Source of the DNA: Methylobacteriaceae bacterium
GTDB lineage: Bacteria; Pseudomonadota; Alphaproteobacteria; Rhizobiales; Beijerinckiaceae
Direction: 5' to 3'
Assembly (NCBI GenBank): GCA_019247255.1
Contig: JAFAPJ010000232.1
Span: 1-5,237 of the forward strand
Length of the DNA: 5,237 nt
This document shows, piece after piece, positions 1 to 5,237 of the stretch (its first letter is position 1; each line of letters starts with the position of its first letter). The notes under the pieces are model-generated. The model searched no databases. It worked only from the letters and a program-made list of their open reading frames with translations, and had not been told where the DNA came from. The position numbers and the translations under genes are program-made.

Positions 1-702
1 CCGGTCCTCCGCCTCCATGTGGTCGCGGAAAGAGGGCGCGCGCGCCGCGTCGCCGTAGACGAACCGGCCGTAGATCTCGTCCGCGATGATCCAGAGCCCA
101 TGCTGGCGCGCGAGCGCGAGCATCGCCCGGACGTCCGCGTTGCTCGCCGTCCAGCCCGTCGGGTTGGCGGGCGAGTTGATCACGAGCGCGCGGGTGCGCG
201 GCGTGATCGCGGCCGCGAGGCGGTCCAGCTCGAGGAGCCAGCCTCCCGGACCGACGCTCATCGGCACGGAGACCGGTCGCGCGCCGAGGAGCCCGGTCGC
301 GCCGTCGAAATTCGGCCAGGACGGCGTCGGGATGATCACCTCGTCACCCGCGCCCGCGATCATCCTCAGCGCGATCAGCGCCGCATGCATTCCGCCCTGG
401 GTGACGAAGAAGCGCTCGGGATCGGCCGGAACGTCGTAGACCCGCGCGATGTAGCGGGCGAGCGCGTCGCGCAGATCGGGGATGCCGCGCTGGTAGGTGT
501 AGAAGGTCTCGCCATCCGCGAGGGAGCGCCGGGCCGCCTCCGCGATGAAGTCCGGCGTCGGCCGGTCACCCTCGCCCACCCAGAGCGGAATGAGGCCGGG
601 CCGGCCCCGGCCGTAGCTCATCACCTCGACGATGCCGCTCGCGGGCGCGCTCGCGGCTTCGGGCCGGATGGCGGGGCGCGGGGCCGACCAGGGAGCGTTC
701 AT
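1..702 (-). CDS. PLP-dependent aminotransferase, class I/II (N-terminal part, runs off left edge)
   Basis: This is a fold-type I, pyridoxal-5'-phosphate aminotransferase (aspartate aminotransferase superfamily), a cytosolic enzyme that moves an amino group between an amino acid and a 2-oxo acid. The 234 visible residues are about 60% of the usual ~390. Seen in order: the WVGEGDRPTPDF substrate-side motif (41-52), YTYQRGIPDLRDALARY (68-84), TQGGMHAAL at 101-109 (phosphate-binding loop), PTPSWPNF at 125-132 (W129 probably stacks on the cofactor), NSPANPTGW at 176-184 (N180 matches the conserved Asn that contacts PLP O3'), and ADEIYGRF at 207-214 (D208 pairs with the pyridine nitrogen, Y211 with O3'). 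The Schiff-base lysine lies beyond the window. The ATG at 702 places the homology naturally; only a weak GGGA precedes it. It lies downstream of mscL on the same strand, 90 bp away. Substrate specificity cannot be read from this part. Confidence 0.93.
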   Translation of the reverse strand, partial: MNAPWSAPRPAIRPEAASAPASGIVEVMSYGRGRPGLIPLWVGEGDRPTPDFIAEAARRSLADGETFYTYQRGIPDLRDALARYIARVYDVPADPERFFVTQGGMHAALIALRMIAGAGDEVIIPTPSWPNFDGATGLLGARPVSVPMSVGPGGWLLELDRLAAAITPRTRALVINSPANPTGWTASNADVRAMLALARQHGLWIIADEIYGRFVYGDAARAPSFRDHMEAEDR

Positions 703-738
703 GGCTGATTCCCGAGATTGACGCCCGGGTATAGCAGG

Positions 739-772
739 CGCGGGCGCCCGCGATCAGCCACAACCCCTGATC
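739..772. repeat. Dyad symmetries in the mscL-aminotransferase gap
   Basis: The 90-bp gap between the mscL stop and the aminotransferase start (703-792) contains a perfect 14-bp palindrome, CGCGGGCGCCCGCG (739-752). Next to it is a 6-bp inverted repeat, gatcag (752-757) pairing with ctgatc (767-772) around a 9-nt loop. Neither is followed by a T-run on the minus strand, so an intrinsic terminator for mscL is not well supported. They could be a weak terminator, an operator for the aminotransferase, or chance in GC-rich DNA. A TATACC hexamer on the minus strand (733-728) could be a -10 element, but no acceptable -35 accompanies it. Confidence 0.25.
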
Positions 773-792
773 CGATCCATTCGGCCCCGTGA

Positions 793-1212
793 TCAGGCGA
801 CGGGCCGGCCGTCGCGGAGAATGTCCCGGATCTCGCCCAGGATCTTCACGTCGGGCGGCGTCTCCGGCGCCTTCTCCGTGTGCAGCTTGAGCCGGTTCAT
901 GGCCCGGATGACCAGGAACAGGACGAACGCCACGATGACGAAGTTGATGGACACAGTGATGAAGTTGCCCCAGCCGAGCACGGCGCCCTGCTTTTTGGCG
1001 TCCACGTAGGCGAGCCCGGCCTGCCCGGTCGACGTCATGGGGGTGTAGTAGTTCGAGAAATCGAGCCCGCCCGTGACGGCGCCGATCATCGGCATGAAGA
1101 GATCGCCCACCATCGAGTCGACGATCTTGCTGAACGCCGCCCCGATGATGACGCCCACCGCGAGGTCGACGACGTTTCCGCGCAGCGCGAACTTCTTGAA
1201 TTCCTCGAGCAT
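793..1212 (-). CDS. mscL: Large-conductance mechanosensitive channel MscL
   Basis: MscL is a homopentameric inner-membrane channel that opens under membrane tension and releases solutes during hypo-osmotic shock. The 139-residue product matches the usual length (E. coli 136). The hallmark [17 protein letters not shown] (11-27) in the first membrane helix is identical to the E. coli motif; G20 corresponds to the pore-constriction glycine known as Gly22 in E. coli. TM1 spans about 14-44 and is followed by a periplasmic loop (about 50-80, containing DFSNYYTPM). TM2 is about 80-103 ([22 protein letters not shown]). A charged, proline-containing linker leads to the C-terminal amphipathic helix ([12 protein letters not shown], 124-135) that forms the cytoplasmic bundle. 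The ATG is preceded at 6 nt by GGAGGG. The gene is complete and diverges from the sensor kinase; the aminotransferase lies downstream on the same strand. Confidence 0.98.
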   Translation of the reverse strand: MLEEFKKFALRGNVVDLAVGVIIGAAFSKIVDSMVGDLFMPMIGAVTGGLDFSNYYTPMTSTGQAGLAYVDAKKQGAVLGWGNFITVSINFVIVAFVLFLVIRAMNRLKLHTEKAPETPPDVKILGEIRDILRDGRPVA

Positions 1213-1218
1213 CGAGCG

Positions 1219-1224
1219 CCCTCC
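1219..1224 (-). promoter_or_regulatory. Shine-Dalgarno of mscL
   Basis: On the minus strand GGAGGG lies 6 nt upstream of the ATG at 1212-1210. This strong match fixes the mscL start. It contrasts with the kinase start at 1297, which has no purine-rich site. Confidence 0.8.
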
Positions 1225-1269
1225 GCCACGAGGGGCACGATAGCGTCGCCGCCGCGGCCCAGCTATTCT

Positions 1270-1294
1270 CAGGCGCGTGAGCCTGCCGTTTTTT
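1270..1294 (+). promoter_or_regulatory. Hairpin plus T6 tract just upstream of the kinase start
   Basis: In the 84-bp divergent spacer (1213-1296), CAGGC (1270-1274) can pair with GCCTG (1281-1285) around the loop gcgtga. CCG and then six T residues (1289-1294) follow, ending two bases before the kinase ATG. The shape resembles a small intrinsic terminator or attenuator reading toward the kinase, but the stem is only 5 bp and the T-run starts 3 nt after it. The pyrimidine tract could instead be a ribosome-standby or S1-binding leader, since the kinase lacks a Shine-Dalgarno. Upstream, TATTCT (1264-1269) is a poor -10 candidate without a matching -35. Both divergent promoters must sit in this spacer or inside the neighbouring genes. 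Confidence 0.3.
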
Positions 1295-1296
1295 CC

Positions 1297-4200
1297 ATGA
1301 TCCCGAGCTGGGCCGCCGTTCTGACGGCGCTCGTCTACCTCTGCCTGCTCTTCGCGGTCGCGCATTGGGGCGACATGTCGGGCCGCCGCCTCATGGGACG
1401 GCGCTGGCGCCCGACGATCTACGCGCTCGCGCTCGCGGTCTATTGCACCTCTTGGACGTTTTACGGCTCGGTCGGCCTCGCGACGCGCGCCGGGCTCGAT
1501 TTTCTGGCGATCTATGTCGGACCGATCCTGGTTTTCGGGCTCGGGTACCCGGCGGTCGCCCGCATCATCCGGATCGCCAAATCGCAGAACTCGACCTCGG
1601 TCGCCGATTTCATCGCGGCGCGCTACGGCAAGAGCGAGCGCGTGGCCGCCATCGTGTGCGTGATCAGCGTCGTCGGCTCGCTGCCCTACATCGCCCTCCA
1701 GTTGAAGGCCGTCTCCTCTTCGCTCGCGGTCTTCCTCGGCAGCGAGGGGGCGCGGCTCGCGGCAGGCGTCCCGCTCTTCAGCGATCTCGCGCTGCTCGTG
1801 GCGCTCGTTCTCGCGGGCTTCGCGGTCGCGTTCGGGACGCGCTACGCGGACGCGACCGAGCACCAGGACGGGCTCGTCCTCGCGGTCGCGGTCGAGTCCG
1901 TCGTCAAGCTCGCGGCTTTCCTGGCGATCGGGCTCTTCGTGACCTACGCCACCTTCAACGGCTTCTCCGACATCGTCGGGCGGCTCTCGGGCAAGGCGCA
2001 CGTGCTCGAGGCTCTCGGCCCGAGTTCCGACCCCGTGACCTTCCTCACCATGACGGTGCTGGCCGCCTTCATGGCGCTGCTGCTGCCCCGTCAATTCCAC
2101 ATGGCGGTGGTCGAGAACCGGGCGGCGGGCGATCTGAAGCGCGCCGCCTGGCTGTTTCCGCTCTACCTTGTCGCGATCAACGTCTTCGTCCTCCCGCTCG
2201 CGCTCGCAGGACTGCACATGTTTCCGACCGGCGACGTCGACCGCGACATGACGGTCCTGCTCCTGCCGCTCTCCGGAGGCTCCTGGTTCGCCGCGCTCGT
2301 GGCCTTCGTGGGCGGCCTCTCGGCCGCCTTTGCGATGGTGATCGTCGATACGGTGGCGGTCTCCATCATGGTGTCGAACCACCTCGTGATGCCGCTCGTG
2401 TTGCGGCGGCGCGGCTTCCCGCACGCGCGGGCCGCCGGCAAGCCGAGCCTCGGCCGGCTCGTCCTGGCCACGCGCCGGCTCTCGATCCTGGCGCTCACGC
2501 TGCTCGGCTATCTCTACTTCCGGTTCGCCGGGGTGGAGGAGCTCGCCTCCATCGGCCTCCTGTCATTCGCCGCCATCGCCCAGATCGCCCCGGCCTTCTT
2601 CGGAGGTCTCGTCTGGCGCAGGGGAACGGCGCTCGGCGCGACCGCCGGGCTGACGATCGGCATTCTCGCCTGGGCCTATACCCTCCTCGCCCCGACGCTT
2701 CTCGACGATCTGGGACTGCAGAGCGTCCTGACGGACGGGCCCTTCGGCCTCGCGGCCCTGCGCCCGACGGCGCTCGCCGGAATGGAGCTGCCGCAGCTCG
2801 CGCACGGCGTCGTCTGGAGCCTCGGGCTGAACCTCGCCGCCTACGTGATCTTCTCGCTGCTGCGGCCCGCCTCCGCGCTCGAGCGGCTGCAGGCGTCGGT
2901 CTTCGTCGGCGAGACCGCGATGCCGATCTCGCCGACGCTCCGCTTCCTGCGCGCGAGCGTCACGATCCAGGAGCTCGGCGACGCGGTCGCTCGATTTCTC
3001 GGCGAGGAGCGAACCCGGCTCTCCTTCGAGGGCTTCGCCCGCTCGCGCGGAACGGTGCTCGACCCGAACCGCGAGGCGGACATCCACATCCTGCGCTACG
3101 CCGAGCATCTCCTTGCCTCCGCGATCGGCGCGGCCTCCTCCCGCCACGCGCTGTCCCTCGTGCTGCGGCGGCGCAACCTGTCCGGGCGCGCGGCCCTCAG
3201 GCTTCTCGACGAGGCCTCCGCGGCGCTCCAGCACAACCGCGACATCCTCCAGCACGCGCTCGATCACGCCCAGCAAGGGATAACGGTCTTCGACAAGGAC
3301 CTGCGGCTGCTCGGCTGGAACCAGGCCTTCATCGAGCTCTACGAGTTCCCGCCCGAATCCGTCCGGATCGGGGTCGGTCTCGACGAGATCGTGCGGGTCA
3401 ATGCCGAGCGTGGCACCTACGGGCCGGGCGTCGTCGACGAGCTGATGGCCGGCCGCCTCCACAGCATGCTCCACGATCCCGGCCCGGCGCGCGTTCGGAT
3501 CTACCCGTCAGGCCGGGTGATCTCCGTCCGGGCGAACCACCTGCCGGGCGGCGGGCTGGTGGCGACCTACACGGACGTGACGGAGCTGGCGGCCGAGGAG
3601 GAGGAGCGCACGCGCGAGCACGAGACCCTGGAGCAGCGCGTCCGCGAGCGCACCGAGGAGCTGACGCGCCTCAACGAGGAGCTCTCGCGCGCCAAGGCCG
3701 AGGCCGACGAGGCGAACGCGTCCAAGACCCGCTTCCTGGCAGCAGCCAGCCACGACATCCTTCAGCCGCTCAACGCCGCGCGCCTGTACGCGACCTCGCT
3801 CGTCGAGCGGGCCAAGGGGACAGAGCCGGCGCAGCTCGCCGAGAACATCGACGCCTCACTCGACGCGGTCGAGGAGATCCTCACGACCCTCCTCGACATC
3901 TCCCGGCTCGATACGGGCGCCCTGCCGCCGCAATGGTCGACCGTGCGGCTCGACGACCTCTTCCGGCAGCTCGAGCGCGAGTTCAGCCCGATCGCCCGCG
4001 AGAAGCGGCTCGAGCTCACCTTCGTGGGGACCTCGCTCAGCGTCCGGACGGACCGCGGCATGCTGCGCCGCCTGCTGCTGAACCTCGTCTCGAACGCGAT
4101 CAAGTACACACCGTCCGGGCGCGTGCTCGTCGGCGTACGGCGGCGGGGCGGGGCCGCCCGGATCGAGGTTCTGGACACGGGGCTCGGCATCCCGCGCTCG

Positions 4201-4824
4201 CAGCAGAAGGCGATCTTCCGTGAGTTCCGACGCTTGTCGGAGGGCGCCAAGACCGCGGACGGGCTCGGCCTCGGCCTGTCCATCGTGGAGCGGCTCGCGA
4301 AGGCGCTCGACATCCGCATCGGGCTCGAGTCGGAGCCAGGCCGCGGCTCCGTCTTCTCGGTCACGGTCCCGACCGCCCTGCCCGAGCCTGAGAAACCTGT
4401 GAAGGCGGCGCCGCGCACGGTGCGCGGAGGTGCGCCGCTGCGCGGCCTCGCGGTCCTGGCCATCGACAACGAGCCGGCGATTCTCGACGGGATGCGCACC
4501 ATGCTGACCGGCTGGGGCTGCGAGGTCGCCACAGCCGCCTCCCTTCGGGACGCTCTCGACAGCTTGTCGAACGGCGTCCGTCCGCAGGTGATCGTCGCCG
4601 ACTACCATCTCGACGACGGAGATGGGCTCAACGCCATCACGGCCGTCGAGACCTATCTCGGCTACGAACTCCCGGCAGTCCTGGTCACCGCGGACACGTC
4701 CGCCTTCGTGAAGGTCGAGGCGGCGGAGCGGCAGATCCCTCTCCTGCCGAAACCGGTCCGGCCGGCCGCGCTTCGCGCCGTCCTCTCGCAGGCCCGCGTC
4801 GCCCGGGCGGAAGCGGCGGAGTAG
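1297..4824 (+). CDS. Hybrid sensor histidine kinase with SLC5/SSS transporter domain, STAC-like linker, PAS and receiver (CbrA/CrbS/MxtR-like)
   Basis: This 1175-residue inner-membrane receptor kinase combines a transporter-like sensor with a phosphorelay. Residues 1-525 form a sodium:solute symporter (SLC5/SSS) domain of about 12-13 membrane helices, with subfamily motifs [17 protein letters not shown] (50-66) and [13 protein letters not shown] (101-113). Residues about 545-640 are a soluble helical linker in the STAC position. A PAS domain follows (about 650-762; [15 protein letters not shown]), then a charged coiled coil (763-812). HisKA has SHDILQPLN with phospho-acceptor H819. HATPase_c shows the N-box (N929, N933), DTGLGIP (960-966), IFREFRRL (973-980) and GLGLGLSIV (989-997). 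The receiver (about 1050-1165) has D1057-N1058-E1059, acceptor D1102, T1131 and K1152. The catalytic set looks complete. In this frame the ATG is the only start codon in the spacer; it has no Shine-Dalgarno. Known relatives (CbrA, CrbS, MxtR) respond to histidine or acetate and control catabolic genes; the ligand here is unknown. No cognate response regulator or Hpt is visible. TetR starts 3 bp downstream. Confidence 0.95.
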   Translation: MIPSWAAVLTALVYLCLLFAVAHWGDMSGRRLMGRRWRPTIYALALAVYCTSWTFYGSVGLATRAGLDFLAIYVGPILVFGLGYPAVARIIRIAKSQNSTSVADFIAARYGKSERVAAIVCVISVVGSLPYIALQLKAVSSSLAVFLGSEGARLAAGVPLFSDLALLVALVLAGFAVAFGTRYADATEHQDGLVLAVAVESVVKLAAFLAIGLFVTYATFNGFSDIVGRLSGKAHVLEALGPSSDPVTFLTMTVLAAFMALLLPRQFHMAVVENRAAGDLKRAAWLFPLYLVAINVFVLPLALAGLHMFPTGDVDRDMTVLLLPLSGGSWFAALVAFVGGLSAAFAMVIVDTVAVSIMVSNHLVMPLVLRRRGFPHARAAGKPSLGRLVLATRRLSILALTLLGYLYFRFAGVEELASIGLLSFAAIAQIAPAFFGGLVWRRGTALGATAGLTIGILAWAYTLLAPTLLDDLGLQSVLTDGPFGLAALRPTALAGMELPQLAHGVVWSLGLNLAAYVIFSLLRPASALERLQASVFVGETAMPISPTLRFLRASVTIQELGDAVARFLGEERTRLSFEGFARSRGTVLDPNREADIHILRYAEHLLASAIGAASSRHALSLVLRRRNLSGRAALRLLDEASAALQHNRDILQHALDHAQQGITVFDKDLRLLGWNQAFIELYEFPPESVRIGVGLDEIVRVNAERGTYGPGVVDELMAGRLHSMLHDPGPARVRIYPSGRVISVRANHLPGGGLVATYTDVTELAAEEEERTREHETLEQRVRERTEELTRLNEELSRAKAEADEANASKTRFLAAASHDILQPLNAARLYATSLVERAKGTEPAQLAENIDASLDAVEEILTTLLDISRLDTGALPPQWSTVRLDDLFRQLEREFSPIAREKRLELTFVGTSLSVRTDRGMLRRLLLNLVSNAIKYTPSGRVLVGVRRRGGAARIEVLDTGLGIPRSQQKAIFREFRRLSEGAKTADGLGLGLSIVERLAKALDIRIGLESEPGRGSVFSVTVPTALPEPEKPVKAAPRTVRGGAPLRGLAVLAIDNEPAILDGMRTMLTGWGCEVATAASLRDALDSLSNGVRPQVIVADYHLDDGDGLNAITAVETYLGYELPAVLVTADTSAFVKVEAAERQIPLLPKPVRPAALRAVLSQARVARAEAAE
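4818..4821 (+). promoter_or_regulatory. Shine-Dalgarno of the TetR gene, inside the kinase 3' end
   Basis: GGAG lies 6 nt before the ATG at 4828 and overlaps the last codons and stop region of the kinase gene. The placement supports the chosen start and suggests translation from a shared transcript, possibly with coupling. Confidence 0.6.
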
Positions 4825-4827
4825 CCG

Positions 4828-5237
4828 ATGCGCTACAAGCCCGACCACAAGGCCGCGACCCGCGAGCGGCTCGTCTCGGCAGCCGCCCGGGCCTTTCGCC
4901 TGCGCGGTTTCGAGGGGATCGGAGTGGACGGCCTCGCGCGCGAGGCCTCCATCACGGCCGGCGCCTTCTACGGACATTTCCCCTCAAAAGCCGCGCTCTT
5001 CGACGAGGTCGCCCGCATCGGGGTCGGACGTCTCCTGCGCCGGATCGAGCGTCTCCAGGGCGAGCAGGGAGCGGATTGGGTCCAGCCGTTCGTCGCCTGG
5101 TACCTAGGACCCGCGCACAGGGCCGACATCGCGGGCGGCTGCGGCATGCAGCCACACCGCCGCCGACGCCGCTTCGAAGGCCGGCATTCCCTGCGCCAGC
5201 AGCCCGAGCACAACCCCGGCCAGAACGTCGCCGGAGC
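4828..5237 (+). CDS. TetR/AcrR-family transcriptional regulator, 3' part replaced by unrelated sequence
   Basis: TetR-family proteins are dimeric DNA-binding repressors, usually released by a small ligand. The N-terminal DNA-binding domain is clear: [19 protein letters not shown] (12-30) is helix 1, and [23 protein letters not shown] (32-54) is the helix-turn-helix with the typical [11 protein letters not shown] ending. The ligand domain begins normally, with [18 protein letters not shown] (88-105), a recognisable TetR C-domain motif normally followed by hydrophobic helices. From about residue 106 it turns into an arginine-rich tail ([12 protein letters not shown]...) that is the antisense of an nnrD fragment, and the frame stays open to the edge. 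Family members are about 190-200 residues, so roughly 85-90 authentic residues are missing. The start is supported by a GGAG site. The 3-bp spacing from the kinase suggests one operon. The target genes are unknown; autoregulation or control of the kinase operon is only possible. Confidence 0.85.
   Translation, partial: MRYKPDHKAATRERLVSAAARAFRLRGFEGIGVDGLAREASITAGAFYGHFPSKAALFDEVARIGVGRLLRRIERLQGEQGADWVQPFVAWYLGPAHRADIAGGCGMQPHRRRRRFEGRHSLRQQPEHNPGQNVAG
5104..5237 (-). pseudogene. nnrD: C-terminal fragment of ADP-dependent NAD(P)H-hydrate dehydratase (NnrD), truncated
   Basis: On the minus strand an open frame enters from the right edge and ends at a TAG (5106-5104). It encodes about 44 residues beginning (G)[18 protein letters not shown], followed by [21 protein letters not shown] and then VRGS. 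GSGDVLAG is the anion-hole and catalytic-Asp motif of the ribokinase-like NnrD/YjeF C-terminal domain, which repairs damaged hydrated NAD(P)H using ADP or ATP. The F-E-A-A...VWLH helix is the next conserved stretch in alphaproteobacterial NnrD. The normal tail after H-(G/A)-AA, roughly GLIAEDLPEALP in relatives, is absent; instead the frame runs into the antisense of the TetR gene and stops. The partial codon at the edge (xGC) fits the first glycine. Only this piece is visible, so whether the upstream part is intact cannot be known. Confidence 0.75.
5119..5150. other. Probable rearrangement or chimera junction between tetR and nnrD
   Basis: TetR similarity on the plus strand runs to about 5142 (the GGC motif, residues 103-105). 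NnrD similarity on the minus strand runs down to about 5146 (the WLH histidine) or perhaps 5119 (RDVGP). The two similarities therefore meet or slightly overlap here, and each gene lacks its own 3' end. The join would be an inversion-type breakpoint, perhaps at a short GC-rich microhomology. It lies about 90-120 bp from the right edge. Confidence 0.6.

Noticed and set aside
38..48. Alternating GC run near the left end
   Set aside because: It lies inside the aminotransferase coding frame as Arg/Ala codons and is expected at this GC content; no repeat array is formed.
19..708. Plus-strand 229-codon frame over the aminotransferase
   Set aside because: Arg-rich shadow. The minus strand carries the full set of aminotransferase motifs in one uninterrupted frame.
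1057..1102. Residue numbers in the kinase receiver where the acidic pocket reads D-N-E instead of D-D
   Set aside because: From memory, this variant is common in CrbS/NahK-type hybrid kinases; E1059 can supply the second acid and the acceptor D1102 is present, so it is not evidence of a dead receiver. The coordinates given here are protein residues; the DNA lies at 4465-4602.
880..1296. 139-codon in-frame upstream extension of the kinase reading frame
   Set aside because: It is the antisense of mscL and encodes a low-complexity, charged sequence unlike any kinase N-terminus. No alternative start codon exists in frame between 1213 and 1296, and the ATG at 1297 directly begins a normal first membrane helix.
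1213..2424. Long minus-strand frame continuing upstream of mscL through the antisense of the kinase
   Set aside because: The translation is a low-complexity mix of Arg, Glu, Asp and His without any domain. MscL begins at 1212 with a strong ribosome site.
2563..3474. Minus-strand 303-codon frame antisense to the kinase
   Set aside because: Composition is that of a shadow frame (Gly/Arg/Glu/Asp-rich), with no recognisable motif and no ribosome-binding signal.
1365..4223. 952-codon open frame in another plus-strand frame inside the kinase gene
   Set aside because: Arg/Ala/Pro-rich translation typical of an off-frame reading of GC-rich coding DNA. The kinase frame has continuous domain homology throughout.
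3856..4977. Minus-strand 373-codon frame spanning the kinase 3' end and tetR start
   Set aside because: It is antisense to two well-supported genes, has no domain and has shadow-frame composition.

Overview
The window is very GC-rich, with strong G/C third-position bias. Its proteins resemble Alphaproteobacteria, most likely Hyphomicrobiales (a Methylobacterium-like relative). That placement rests on protein style only; there is no rRNA or other marker gene here.

Layout. Positions 1-702 (minus) hold the N-terminal 234 residues of a fold-type I PLP aminotransferase that runs off the left edge. After a 90-bp gap comes a complete mscL (793-1212, minus), encoding the large-conductance mechanosensitive channel. 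An 84-bp divergent spacer (1213-1296) separates it from a complete 1175-residue hybrid sensor kinase (1297-4824, plus). The kinase is built as SLC5/SSS transporter-like membrane domain, STAC-like linker, PAS, coiled coil, HisKA, HATPase_c and receiver. Three bases after its stop a TetR/AcrR regulator begins (4828, plus), and its reading frame stays open to the right edge.

How the genes relate. The kinase has the architecture of CbrA/CrbS/MxtR-type receptors, which pair a transporter-like module with phosphorelay output to sense carbon or nitrogen nutrients. No Hpt protein or cognate response regulator is visible. The tightly packed TetR gene is probably co-transcribed with the kinase. MscL and the aminotransferase lie on the opposite strand and may form a separate transcription unit; no functional link to the kinase is evident.

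Most notable point. At the right edge the TetR homology stops at about residue 105. From there to the edge the opposite strand encodes an unmistakable C-terminal piece of NAD(P)H-hydrate dehydratase (NnrD: GSGDVLAG motif followed by a VWLH helix), itself missing its usual tail. Two truncated genes of opposite orientation meeting at about 5119-5150 point to a rearrangement junction or an assembly/amplification chimera near a contig end. Apart from this the window looks like ordinary chromosomal sequence. I found no mobile element, CRISPR array or RNA gene.
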